From contig NZ_VCQN01000006.1 of assembly GCF_005938125.1 (NCBI RefSeq), positions 1 to 64,000 on the forward strand: a DNA stretch of 64,000 nt, written 5' to 3'. Below, piece after piece: positions 36,158 through 45,322 of the stretch. Position 1 is the first letter of the stretch. The number at the start of each line of letters is the position of its first letter. The notes beneath the pieces were generated by a model, which saw nothing but the letters and a program-made list of their open reading frames with translations, did no database searches and had not been told where the DNA came from. Source of the stretch: Bacillus sp. BHET2. Lineage in GTDB: Bacteria; Bacillota; Bacilli; Bacillales; Bacillaceae_B. The translations under genes and the position numbers were made by a program.

Positions 36158-36494
36158 ACACATTGCTCCTTTGCTATATTTATAAAAAGTCTATTCGTAT
36201 TCATTGCTGCGATTGAATGTTTAAAAAAGCTCTTTCAAATTCGTTAATCGAAGGTCGCTTACACATAAAAGGACCTGCCCTAGTAGCAAAATGGGTGCAA
36301 GCAACTATCATTAGTATAATTCAATTGTACTGAACCTAAGGATATAAAAAAGTAATCTGCCTTACATATGTAAATCTATGCCCATACCGGAAAAAAAAAC
36401 TCGTTCGGCACATTGTTATAAGTCATCGTGCCCATATTCGTTAAGGCTTGTAACCTTTTTCTTTAAATTATGTCTAATAAGGTAAGGAGGTGGG
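36158..36494. other. Divergent intergenic region
   Basis: AT-rich spacer of 337 bases between two divergent lipoprotein genes. It must hold both promoters, but I see no pair of good hexamers on either strand. No reading frame or repeat is supported. Confidence 0.5.
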
Positions 36495-36989
36495 ATGGAC
36501 ATGTTGCGATTGATATTCGTGTGTGTCATTTTTATGGTGGGAATAGCGGGCTGTGGGAAGGCTAATGAAAAGGCCGAAGAACAGACCGATGTGGAGAAAC
36601 AGACAGATGCGTCAGAAGAGGCTTCTGTACAGAAAGGGATTGTTGCTGGCAAAATGGAACCATCACTAACGAAACAGGACTCAAGCGGACAGAGTGTCTA
36701 TGTATATACTGTGAAAAACCAGACAGAACAGGAGAAGACCTTTGTATTCTCCTCGGGACAGACCATTGATTTCGAACTTCAAAATCAAAAGGGTGAAGTC
36801 GTTTATAAGGATTCAAAGAAAAAAATGTATACCCAGGCGATACAGGAAATCACCATTAAACAGGGAGAAGAATTTTCTCAGAAAGTGGTTCTTCCAAAGG
36901 TCGAAAGCGGTACGTATACATTGACCGTCTGGTTAACAGCCAAGGGGGACGAGAACTATAAAGCAGCGACGGAAGTGCATGTGGACTAG
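36495..36989 (+). CDS. Lipoprotein with BsuPI (proteinase inhibitor-like) domain
   Basis: A 164-residue protein with lipobox GIAGC, a charged linker and a C-terminal beta-sandwich like the intracellular proteinase inhibitor BsuPI (YTVKNQTEQEKTFVF, IDFELQNQKGEVVY, SGTYTLTVWLTAKG). The domain is common in secreted Bacillus proteins without proven inhibitor activity. GGAGGTGGG precedes the start. Confidence 0.8.
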   Translation: MDMLRLIFVCVIFMVGIAGCGKANEKAEEQTDVEKQTDASEEASVQKGIVAGKMEPSLTKQDSSGQSVYVYTVKNQTEQEKTFVFSSGQTIDFELQNQKGEVVYKDSKKKMYTQAIQEITIKQGEEFSQKVVLPKVESGTYTLTVWLTAKGDENYKAATEVHVD

Positions 36990-36993
36990 ATAT

Positions 36994-37037
36994 AAAAAAG
37001 GATTAATCTTCACGCTCAGTGATGATTAATCCTTTTT
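36994..37037. terminator. Bidirectional terminator between BsuPI gene and sfsA
   Basis: AAAAAGGATTAATC pairs with GATTAATCCTTTTT. The right arm overlaps the stop codon of sfsA. Confidence 0.85.
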
Positions 37038-37766
37038 GGTGTAAACGGGTAATGGCCCAGTTAGGGAGATACGTTCCGGTGTCACCATACAGCTTCTTCC
37101 GAAAAATCGGACACCCTTACTATCCGCATCTTCCATGACACGGGCAAAAAGGGGATCGATTTCAGGTGCCGATGTAATCCCGTGCAAATCGGTACGCTGA
37201 GCAATGAACATAACAGCCGTTTGATACCTTCCGTCCTCCTGTAAATGGGTCAATTCCTCAACATGCCTTGCTCCTCTTGCCGTTACGGAATCGGGAAATT
37301 TGCCTATTCCGTCTTCTACCATGGTGACACTTTTCACTTCGAGTAGTAATTTTTGATCATTTTGTTTATGGGTGAGTAAGAAGTCGAATCGTGAACGGCC
37401 GACCTTAAACTCGGCTCTTTCCAACTGCCATTCGTTCAGTTCCTCAAGCCTCTCCTGCTTCAAGGCTTCGTGCACTAAACGGTTAGGATAGTGAGTATTC
37501 AGTGAAACGTATATATCGGCTGAGGGATCATACGTCATGACCGCTGACCATTTGGTTTTCCGTTTGGGATCTGTGGATTCCTGTAGCCAGATCGGACCTC
37601 CTGAGACCAATAAATCTTTTAATCTGCCCGGGTCAGGCAAGTGTACCTTTTCTTTAGTTCCTGTTGGAAGTTCACACTCTAACACAAAACGATTCAATCG
37701 ATTGAGAAATACAGCCTGAACGAGGGTGTCCTGAAACTGTAAATGCACCAACCCGTCACCTATCAT
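37026..37766 (-). CDS. sfsA: SfsA-family DNA-binding protein
   Basis: A 246-residue protein with LPDPGRLKDLL near residue 43, SRFDFLL and LLLEVKSVTM, the last two forming a nuclease-like D...ExK pattern within the SfsA fold. SfsA was named for sugar fermentation stimulation in E. coli; its biochemical role is unsettled. Its ATG overlaps the stop of the upstream gene. Confidence 0.92.
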   Translation of the reverse strand: MIGDGLVHLQFQDTLVQAVFLNRLNRFVLECELPTGTKEKVHLPDPGRLKDLLVSGGPIWLQESTDPKRKTKWSAVMTYDPSADIYVSLNTHYPNRLVHEALKQERLEELNEWQLERAEFKVGRSRFDFLLTHKQNDQKLLLEVKSVTMVEDGIGKFPDSVTARGARHVEELTHLQEDGRYQTAVMFIAQRTDLHGITSAPEIDPLFARVMEDADSKGVRFFGRSCMVTPERISLTGPLPVYTKKD

Positions 37767-38536
37767 CGAAGTAATGCACTCCAGCTTTTCGTTTTACGAT
37801 CATAGGATAATAATCCGTTGGCAGGGGACTTGCAGATGCGCTTATAATCCTCTGCCATCTCGTCCATGTCGTAATAATCCCCAATCACCCATATTGGAAT
37901 TTCGATTTTCCCTCGGCTTACGATGGCTTTTTCTAAAGAAATGACCATTCCTTCTTTTAATTTATCCTTAAATGAATGGATGACTTCTTTTCCGATGAGG
38001 GGATAGGCTTTCTCCTTCTTCATGCCAAATAGGCCTTTTCCGCCTTTGACCGTGTTCAACTTTGATGAAACCGTCGCTCCAAGCATATGATAGAAATCCT
38101 CAAAATCCCGGTAATAGACCTTATTGAACCAACCGTCATCATGGGAAAGATAGGCATACCGATTGTTTAACTTGGAATAAAAAGGAGGGTTTAACGGCTG
38201 TTTGATGTGACCCATATAAAGAAGCTCGGCAATTTCCTGACCGTCCAATTCATTAACTCCCACTTCTTCTTCAAAATCGACCCAGCAGAAGTCTCCGTAT
38301 CCTTGCACCCGATCATTCAATATTTCCTTCATTTCATCCTGCTCCACATAATCCATATGGGTATGTATATTGAAAGAACCATGCTCATACTGATGCTTAA
38401 TTAGAAGTAAGTTCTTTAGGGGTTTCCGTGCATTCAATGCAAATTCGCTGAAACTGATTCCATAGGAAACCACGTACTGACGATCCGTATTTTTGTGAAC
38501 ATAGATGATATCTTTAACTTGATTATTTGCCTTCAA
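37763..38536 (-). CDS. Conserved Bacillus protein of unknown function
   Basis: A soluble protein of 257 residues with no membrane segment or motif that I can assign. It is rich in aromatic residues (HDDGWFNKVYYRDFEDFYHML). Similar Bacillus proteins have sometimes carried the name oxalate:formate antiporter, which the sequence does not support. A TTG start at 38536 is preferred because GGAGG lies eight bases ahead; a frame from 38569 is possible. Coupled to sfsA by a four-base overlap. Confidence 0.7.
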   Translation of the reverse strand: MKANNQVKDIIYVHKNTDRQYVVSYGISFSEFALNARKPLKNLLLIKHQYEHGSFNIHTHMDYVEQDEMKEILNDRVQGYGDFCWVDFEEEVGVNELDGQEIAELLYMGHIKQPLNPPFYSKLNNRYAYLSHDDGWFNKVYYRDFEDFYHMLGATVSSKLNTVKGGKGLFGMKKEKAYPLIGKEVIHSFKDKLKEGMVISLEKAIVSRGKIEIPIWVIGDYYDMDEMAEDYKRICKSPANGLLSYDRKTKSWSALLR

Positions 38537-38977
38537 GGCCATTCCCTCCATCTGATTAACACGATGCACATTATCTATTCTCTATTTTATCAAACAAATG
38601 AGGAACATGTTCTTTTCTATTTCATTTCAAAATGATGACAAAAGTCGCAGGTAATTGTCGAAAATAGTCATATCCCGGGACTACAGGCAGTATATTTTCA
38701 ATTTACAGGTTTCCTTCCACTTAGTGGACGGTTTGCTCGAATAAATGAAATGACAAGAAACGATCACAATCATGTAATAAATGGTAAGTCACCCGAGTCC
38801 TCTCCTATGAAACCCCACTCCAATAAGCTTTCCCTTTAAACCTTTTTCAAAAAATGCTGGTTCCAGGCTAAAATTCATCGAGAGATCTTCGGTATTTTCT
38901 CTCTCATCAGTAGAAATTTCCCTTCGTTTCTATTAGACTAGGTATGTGAAATCTTTAGAAATTCAGGTGAATAGATT
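38537..38977. other. Divergent intergenic region before the SEDS gene
   Basis: About 440 bases with a small GAGAGA/TCTCTC hairpin (38879..38912 region) and the weak ribosome site AGGTGAA before the plus-strand gene. I see no clear promoter, RNA gene or reading frame. Confidence 0.4.
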
Positions 38978-40153
38978 ATGGAAACTCGCCAGCGATTTGC
39001 TGATAAGATCGATTGGGGTCTTCTCTTTTTATTGATGTTGTTCTTTATTGTAAGCGCAATGGGAATAAGCAGTGCCCAAACCTCAGGGCAATACGGGACA
39101 AATTTTGTGATCAGACAGGCGTTTTGGTATGTGGTGGGTGGAATTATTATCGGAGCCGCGCTATTCCTGGACTCGGACCAGTATAAGCGTCTTGCTTGGT
39201 ACATATACGGTGCGGGAATTTTCTTGCTCGTTCTATTATTAATTTCACCAGAAAGCATCGCACCTCATAGAAATGGTGCTAAAAGCTGGTTCATGCTTGG
39301 CCCGCTAGGCTCTATACAGCCTTCAGAGTTCATGAAGACCTTTCTTATCCTTGCCTTGGCTCGGGTCATTACGAACCATAATGAACTGAATCCAAGTAAA
39401 ACCATTCAATCAGACTTTCAGTTATTGATTAAGATTGGCCTTACCACCCTTGTTCCTCTAGCCTTTATTATGCAGCAACCGGACTTAGGGACATCACTCG
39501 TCATTTTAGCCATCATGACTGGAATCATCTTGGTTTCAGGTATTACGTGGAAGCTCATCGTTCCTATCTATGCTTCCATAGGAGTACTCGGAGCCGGTAT
39601 CCTTTCACTGGTAATTTGGGCACCTGATTTATTGGAAAAGTACTTAAACGTTAAGCCGTATCAATTTGGTCGTATCTATGCTTGGCTGGACCCGTATAAC
39701 TATGCGAAATTAGAAGGGTTCCACTTGATCAACTCCCTTAACGCCATAGGTTCAGGCCAGATTTTCGGAAAAGGGTATAGTGACCGGGAAGTATATATAC
39801 CGGAAAACCATACGGACTTTATCTTCAGTGTGATCGGAGAAGAATACGGATTTATTGGAGCAAGCGTAGTCATCAGCTTGTACTTCCTGTTAATCTACCA
39901 TTTGACCAAAACAGCGTTGGACACGAAAGAACCTTTTAATGCCTATGTATGTGCTGGGATTATTAGTATGATTACCTTCCATGTGTTTCAGAATATCGGC
40001 ATGACGATTCAATTATTACCGATTACCGGGATTCCTCTTCCGTTCATCAGCTATGGGGGGAGCTCCCTCATGGGAAATATGCTCGCACTCGGACTTGTGT
40101 TCAGTATGAGATTTCATCATAAAACGTATATGTTTTCTTCAGAAGATTCTTAA
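38978..40153 (+). CDS. SEDS-family peptidoglycan glycosyltransferase (RodA/FtsW type)
   Basis: A 391-residue polytopic protein with the family signature PITGIPLPFISYGGSSLMGNM near residues 345-365 and about ten transmembrane segments. SEDS proteins polymerise lipid II with a class B penicillin-binding protein. Length is like B. subtilis RodA (393 residues), but RodA, FtsW and SpoVE cannot be separated with certainty from the sequence alone. No PBP gene is adjacent. Confidence 0.88.
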   Translation: METRQRFADKIDWGLLFLLMLFFIVSAMGISSAQTSGQYGTNFVIRQAFWYVVGGIIIGAALFLDSDQYKRLAWYIYGAGIFLLVLLLISPESIAPHRNGAKSWFMLGPLGSIQPSEFMKTFLILALARVITNHNELNPSKTIQSDFQLLIKIGLTTLVPLAFIMQQPDLGTSLVILAIMTGIILVSGITWKLIVPIYASIGVLGAGILSLVIWAPDLLEKYLNVKPYQFGRIYAWLDPYNYAKLEGFHLINSLNAIGSGQIFGKGYSDREVYIPENHTDFIFSVIGEEYGFIGASVVISLYFLLIYHLTKTALDTKEPFNAYVCAGIISMITFHVFQNIGMTIQLLPITGIPLPFISYGGSSLMGNMLALGLVFSMRFHHKTYMFSSEDS

Positions 40154-40160
40154 TTACTGG

Positions 40161-40188
40161 TTGCATTCATCACCAATATGTGTAAAAT
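40161..40188 (+). promoter_or_regulatory. Promoter of the argS T-box leader
   Basis: TTGCAT (40161..40166), 16-base spacer and TAAAAT (40183..40188), about 20 bases before the first T-box stem. Confidence 0.6.
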
Positions 40189-40204
40189 AATAGTAATTAG
40201 ATAT

Positions 40205-40440
40205 GGATGATTCAATGACGAAGAGAGTAATGCTGACGTGAATCAATAGCGAGCCGGGGGGCGGTGGAAGCCTGGTGTGAAGCTCGGGATGAAACGCACT
40301 TCTGAGAAGTTTTTCTTGAATACAGTAGGGAAAAACCGGGTTTCTCCCGTTATGCAATGAGCGCCCCCTTGGGGAATAAGAGTGGTACCGCGAGCTAAAC
40401 TCGTCTCTATGTGATATAGAGGCGGGTTTTTTTGTTGTTC
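40205..40440 (+). promoter_or_regulatory. T-box riboswitch, arginine type
   Basis: The conserved T-box GTGGTACCGCGAG is at 40382..40394. A terminator follows (CTCGTCTCTAT/ATAGAGGCGGG, then seven T, 40399..40437). Stem I contains GAAACGCAC with CGC (40295..40297) as the likely specifier codon, which the tRNA-Arg(ACG) at 364..440 can read. Uncharged tRNA-Arg would stabilise the antiterminator and allow argS transcription. Confidence 0.93.
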
Positions 40441-40462
40441 AAATTAATGGAGGTGTAAGGAA

Positions 40463-42151
40463 ATGGATTTGAAATCAATACTAGCCAATGCGTTAAAGTC
40501 ACATATCCTGACTGAATGGAATGAGAACGATCTCTATGAGTGGATTGAAACGCCAAAGCATACACATTTAGGGGACTTGTCCTTCCCGTGTTTCCAGTTG
40601 GCCAAAACCCTTAAAGAATCTCCTGCTGTCATCGCTAGTGAAGTTGCCGGTGAGCTTTCCTCTCCTCTCTTCACTAAAGTAGAGGCAGTTGGACCCTATG
40701 TGAATATCTATTTTGATGGAGGCAAAATCGGGAAAGAAGTTGTTTCAGATATTTTAGTACAAGGAGAAGAGTATGGTGCTAAACAGTTCGGTGAAAATAA
40801 AACCATTGTATTAGACATGTCTTCTCCTAATATTGCAAAGCCCTTCTCCATGGGACATCTCCGCTCAACGGTGATAGGAAATTCCATTGCCACCATCGCT
40901 GAAAAATGCGGCTATTCCACAGAAAAGATCAACTATATCGGGGATTGGGGTACCCAATTCGGTAAATTAATTGTCGCTTTCAAAAAGTGGGGAGATCCAG
41001 AAGTGGTCAAAGCGAACCCTATTGCAGAACTTTTCGTGCTGTATAAGAAATTTCATCAGGAGGCTGAAATCGATCCTTCACTCTAAGAAGAAGGAAGAAG
41101 AGCCTTTAAGCTTCTAGAAGATGGAGATGAAGAAGTGACGGAGCTGTGGAAATGGTTTAAAGTCGAATCCCTCGAAGCCTTTAAAACCATTTACTTTTTA
41201 CTTGGAGTTGAATTCGATTCCTATAATGGGGAAGCATTTTTCAACGACAAGATGGAGGAAATCGTGACATTGCTCCAAGGCGCAGATCTCCTAGAAACCT
41301 CCCAAGGCGCTAAGGTGGTTAGAATGGAAGAAGAGAACATGCCCCCTTGCCTGATAAAAAAAACAGATGGGGCTACCCTATATGCCACCCGGGACCTGGC
41401 AGCTGCCCTGTATCGAAAGCGGCATTATGACTTTGACGCGGCCCTTTATATTGTCGGTCAGGAACAGACCATCCACTTTAAGCAAGTGATGAATGTTCTG
41501 AAAAAGCTTGGATTCGACTGGGCTGATGATATGAAACATATACCGTTCGGCCTTTATTTAAAGGATGGAAAGAAAATGTCCACGCGTAAAGGCAGAGTCA
41601 TCCTCCTTCAAGAAGTGCTTCAAGAGGCAATAAAAATAGCAGAAGAAAATATTAAGCAGAAAAACCCTAGTTTAAAGAATGCAGATAAGGTTGCACAGGA
41701 TGTTGGAGTTGGAGCGATCATTTTTCATGACCTGAAAAATGACCGTCTCAACGATATTGAATTCTCTTTAGACCATATGCTCACTTTCGAGGGAGAAACG
41801 GGACCTTATATTCAATATACGTATGCCAGAACACAGTCCCTCCTTAGAAAAGCAGGAGCTCTCCCTCCTTTGACGTTCGAAGGGCTGGATGATCCTGAAA
41901 GCTGGGAAGTGATAAAGCAACTGCGATTATTCCCTGAGATTATTGAAAAGTCTTGGCAGAACTATTCACCATCTGTCGTCGCCAAGTATTTAATCGATAC
42001 CTCACAAAGCTTTAACCGTTATTACGGTAAAACAAAAATCATTTCCAAGGACTCAAACCAACCAACCCGCCTTGCCCTGGTTCAAGCTGTCGGGATTGTC
42101 CTTGCCGAAGGGTTACGATTACTTGGAATGAACTGCCCTGCGGAAATGTAG
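40463..42151 (+). pseudogene. argS: Arginyl-tRNA synthetase gene interrupted by an in-frame stop
   Basis: The frame encodes a complete class I ArgS: N-terminal Add domain, HIGH-type motif FSMGHLRS, KMSK-type motif KKMSTRKG and a C-terminal anticodon-binding domain with QSFNRYYGKTKI. After codon 207 (DPSL) a TAA at 41084..41086 interrupts the frame, and the next codons continue the family alignment directly (EEGRRAFKLLEDGDEE). A single base change from GAA would restore it. The upstream part alone lacks KMSTR and the anticodon domain. Some Bacillus species carry two argS genes, so this may be a decaying T-box-regulated second copy. Confidence 0.9.
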
Positions 42152-42180
42152 ATTTCTGTCACTATTTCCCGAGAAATAGA

Positions 42181-42705
42181 CTATTTTCGTTTGAGGCTTT
42201 TTTCAAGTTTTACAATAAGCTTCATTCCTATACCGATGGAGAGAATGACGATACCTAACACTCCCCACTTCTTTAAATCGGCTTCACTTTTCAATTCCTG
42301 AAGGGTGACTTGTTTAGAAGGGGGAGATCCTTCTCCAAGCTCGGCTATCGACTCCTTCGCACCATCTATATCGACTGATCCACTACATGCTTCAACTGTA
42401 TACTTCCCCTTTTGTTTCTGGGCATAGAAGAGATATGTTCGATCTTCTCTAAAATTAAATCCGCAAGACGTTTTGTTTGTGTATAGGTATACGTTGCTTG
42501 CTTTCAATCCTTTCCACGTACTAATCACTTCCACAGCTGCCACTTCTTTATGCTCATCCACTTTCACTACCTCACCCACAAACACAGCATCGGCATCTGT
42601 GAAATGAACCTCATCGCTCTTCTCTACACATTTACATGCAATAACAGCAATCGGTAGAAATAGTAGAAAACAGCTCACAAAGATGAATATCCTCACCATT
42701 TTCAC
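42181..42705 (-). CDS. Secreted TIMP/netrin-like protein with C-terminal membrane anchor
   Basis: A signal peptide ends at IAVIAC and mature sequence starts CKCVEKSDE, the N-terminal CxC of tissue-inhibitor-of-metalloprotease-like domains. Further cysteines in KTSCGFNF and VEACSGS fit disulfide partners. A transmembrane segment near the C terminus (WGVLGIVILSIGIGMKLIV) anchors it outside the cell. The GTG at 42705 has GGGGAGG six bases ahead. Function in Bacillus is unknown. Confidence 0.72.
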   Translation of the reverse strand: MKMVRIFIFVSCFLLFLPIAVIACKCVEKSDEVHFTDADAVFVGEVVKVDEHKEVAAVEVISTWKGLKASNVYLYTNKTSCGFNFREDRTYLFYAQKQKGKYTVEACSGSVDIDGAKESIAELGEGSPPSKQVTLQELKSEADLKKWGVLGIVILSIGIGMKLIVKLEKSLKRK

Positions 42706-42862
42706 GAAAATCCTCCCCTTTATACATTCGACGGATTTTCCATGAAATGGTTTCACTATGACAGGATAATTCATGACTCCCATTATAAAAAGTGATATAC
42801 TTTCTTATGTTCTATTAAAATCGAAATTTGACGCTTTTTGAATAAAGGAGATTGCTGAACTT

Positions 42863-43444
42863 ATGTCTGAACTACTTCACGCTTTTGAAGCTTGGTTACT
42901 GGATTATGGTGTATGGGGGTTAATTCTTGTTTCTTTCGCCGATTCATCTTTTTTCCCCATTCCACCTGATGTACTCCTGATCCCATTAGCAATAGCCAAC
43001 CCGGGTAGCGCATTGCTTTATGCCCTCTATACGACCATTGCGTCTGTTATTGGGTCTCTTTTCGGCTGGTTGATCGGTAAAAAGCTTGGACGACCGATTC
43101 TTGTACGTTTGTTCTCTGAACCACGAATACAGAAGGTAGAAGAATACTTTACTAAATATGGACCGATGGCTCTTCTCATCGCAGGACTGACGCCTGTCCC
43201 TTATAAGATTTTCACGATATTCGCCGGTGTTTCCGGTGTGAGGATCCGGGTACTAGTGATCTGGTCGATTATCGGTAGAGGAATTCGTTTCTTTCTCGAA
43301 GGGGCGATTATCCTCACTCTGGGAGCAAAGGCTAAACCATTTATTGAGGAAAACTTTACACTCCTAACTCTAGGAGCCGGTGGAGTGTTGGTTGCCGTTT
43401 ACCTTGTTTACTTGGTAGTTAAAAAGAAAAAACGCACCCCTTGA
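42863..43444 (+). CDS. YqaA-family (DedA-like, VTT) membrane protein
   Basis: A 193-residue membrane protein with four to five hydrophobic segments. It shows FADSSFFPIPPDVLLIPLA and GLTPVPYKIFTIFAGVSG, the paired re-entrant segments of the VTT superfamily in the YqaA branch. Related DedA proteins support membrane potential and undecaprenyl phosphate or lipid flipping. GGAG precedes the ATG. Confidence 0.85.
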   Translation: MSELLHAFEAWLLDYGVWGLILVSFADSSFFPIPPDVLLIPLAIANPGSALLYALYTTIASVIGSLFGWLIGKKLGRPILVRLFSEPRIQKVEEYFTKYGPMALLIAGLTPVPYKIFTIFAGVSGVRIRVLVIWSIIGRGIRFFLEGAIILTLGAKAKPFIEENFTLLTLGAGGVLVAVYLVYLVVKKKKRTP

Positions 43445-43447
43445 TAT

Positions 43448-43487
43448 AAAAAGAGGATTGGATACGACGTATCCAATCCTCTTTTTT
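43448..43487. terminator. Bidirectional terminator
   Basis: AAGAGGATTGGATAC pairs perfectly with GTATCCAATCCTCTT around GAC, followed by T on the plus strand and A/T tract on the minus strand. It separates two convergent genes. Confidence 0.88.
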
Positions 43488-44385
43488 ATTCGGAAGTCCC
43501 CACTACAAAACGCAGATGCTGCTGCAACACTTGAAGGGACTGGCTTCTTCCTTCATATAGTTCCCCATCCATATCGAGCTTTTCATTTTGACCAAGTTCA
43601 ATATGTGCTTCTTTTGCTTGAAGATGCATAATATCCTCATATTGTTCGCTTATATTCCCCGTACTCCTGATGACGAGGAATTCCTTTAACAACGGAAATC
43701 CACTTTTTTTGACCACGTAGATATCCATTAAACCATCGTCCATTTCAATACTGTTCGGCAGTGGGTTGGAGCCTATTGAACGTCCATTGGCCACAAGGAG
43801 CATGACCACTTCTTCTTCCACTACCTCTTTCTCTGTGGTGACCTTCACATTCAGGATAGGTGAATCCTGAATCGATTGAAATGCACTTATATAGTAACTT
43901 AATTTACCGAGGACGCTCTTTGAGCCCACATCAATATTGTCGCTTGTCTGAGAAATCAAGCCTGTTCCCCAGAAGTTGCTGAAATACCTCTCGTCCGTTT
44001 TGACGATGTCGATTGCTTTTTCAAAAGGTCGTTCCGTTATGAGTTGAACAGCTTGTCTAATGTTCATAGGGATCTGTAATGAACGGGCAAAATCATTGCA
44101 TGTCCCTCCTGGAAGAATGCCGACAAGCGGACGATTTTCAAGGGAAGATAATCCATTGATGGCTTCATGGATCGTCCCGTCACCACCCAGGATCACAACG
44201 AGCTCATATCTGTTACCTGTCTCCCTGCAAGTTCTTTCTGCATCGCCCTTTTCTTTTGTCTTATGAATGATTAAATTTGTGCATATATCCAGCAGGGGAG
44301 GCACTGCATCCTTCAATAGTACCTCTAACGTTCCCTGACCTGCCTTCCCATTACACACAAGCAATATATCCGAATACTTTGTCAT
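43486..44385 (-). CDS. Diacylglycerol/lipid kinase (YegS/BmrU family)
   Basis: A 299-residue lipid kinase with VVILGGDGTIHEAINGL (nucleotide-binding GGDGT) and GILPGGTCNDFARSL. It phosphorylates diacylglycerol or a related lipid at the membrane. I start at the ATG at 44385 because AGGTG lies about ten bases ahead; a GTG four codons upstream coincides with that site. Confidence 0.88.
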   Translation of the reverse strand: MTKYSDILLVCNGKAGQGTLEVLLKDAVPPLLDICTNLIIHKTKEKGDAERTCRETGNRYELVVILGGDGTIHEAINGLSSLENRPLVGILPGGTCNDFARSLQIPMNIRQAVQLITERPFEKAIDIVKTDERYFSNFWGTGLISQTSDNIDVGSKSVLGKLSYYISAFQSIQDSPILNVKVTTEKEVVEEEVVMLLVANGRSIGSNPLPNSIEMDDGLMDIYVVKKSGFPLLKEFLVIRSTGNISEQYEDIMHLQAKEAHIELGQNEKLDMDGELYEGRSQSLQVLQQHLRFVVGTSE

Positions 44386-44507
44386 GAATATCGTCACCTA
44401 ACTTATTAAGTAGTAAGAACAATTTCAGAAGAAGTTATTTACAGAAGCGCTTACACGCCAAGCCTTCCCTTGATAAACGGAAAGTTCACATTATTCCATT
44501 CGAATAA

Positions 44508-44640
44508 AAAGAGGCTGACCCAAAACGATGAGTTGATTTCACCCTTAATGGACCAGTCCATATACGTTCAGCGCTTATTTTCTATTCCTGTTGATATCGG
44601 GATTCATCCTCCCACGAATCTTGGGTCAACCTCTTTTTCT
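44508..44640. repeat. 133-bp element bounded by 18-bp inverted repeats
   Basis: AAAAAGAGGCTGACCCAA at the left pairs with TTGGGTCAACCTCTTTTT at the right (one mismatch). Inside is a smaller palindrome ATGGACCAGTCCAT and no reading frame. The right arm overlaps the stop codon of the gene at 44639..44923 and could act as its terminator. The size and ends also resemble a miniature inverted-repeat element. Confidence 0.55.
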
Positions 44641-44923
44641 ATGCAGTAGTGGAATCTTCCTGAGGGACTTGGAGTACAGATCGATAGGCAATTCCAAGAC
44701 GCCCCTTAATATAACTTTGGGGATCATAGGGAATATGCTGATTCTGCATGCGATGAAGTTCCATTTCCGCAAACATGGCAAGGGCACGACACACCTGATC
44801 TAACGCCATGCTTACACGATGAGGATCTGTGGGTTGATCGTGGCTCATACAATAGTATGAAATCTCATCTGCCTTCTTTCTGATTTCCTTTAATGCTTGT
44901 AAATCAAACATCATTCTCTCCAT
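44639..44923 (-). CDS. Small conserved protein, unknown function
   Basis: A 94-residue, mostly helical soluble protein with two histidine/cysteine-containing stretches (ISYYCMSHDQPTDPH and MELHRMQNQHIPYDP). I do not recognise a family. GAGGAGGGG lies upstream of the ATG, which supports expression. Confidence 0.7.
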   Translation of the reverse strand: MERMMFDLQALKEIRKKADEISYYCMSHDQPTDPHRVSMALDQVCRALAMFAEMELHRMQNQHIPYDPQSYIKGRLGIAYRSVLQVPQEDSTTA

Positions 44924-45007
44924 GTCTACCCCTCCTCTTCACTTCTAATTAGTATATCGGGAAGAAAGGGGAAATATGTCTGTCCAACGTTTCTATATGA
45001 CTGAATT

Positions 45008-45157
45008 TTAAGAGTCTTGGGTTAACGTCTTAGGTAATGGTTGATACTGCTTTAGTGAATGAAGAATTTCACGTCTTGACTTCGTTTTAGAAATATTCAC
45101 ACCGACGTTCGACAATTTCGTTATCACTTTTTTAAAGCGATCGTTCTCCTTTACCAC
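45008..45157 (-). CDS. Candidate 49-residue basic protein
   Basis: A GTG-initiated frame preceded by GAGGTG six bases ahead. The product starts MVKENDRFKKVITKLSNVGV and ends QPLPKTLTQDS; it is basic and helical, without a signal peptide. It fills an otherwise empty 370-base gap. Codon use looks ordinary for this genome. I do not recognise it. Confidence 0.6.
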   Translation of the reverse strand: MVKENDRFKKVITKLSNVGVNISKTKSRREILHSLKQYQPLPKTLTQDS

Positions 45158-45322
45158 GTTATTCACCTCTTTTTATATTATCGTTACCTATTTGTACGTT
45201 TGACCTTTAAAAAGGTTTCACTAATTGTAATATGGTTTTCCTTTTCCCTAAAAATGAAACAATAATCCTATTTTTATGCATTTCCAAAGAATAATTTGTA
45301 CCAAACTACACAATTTATAAAC

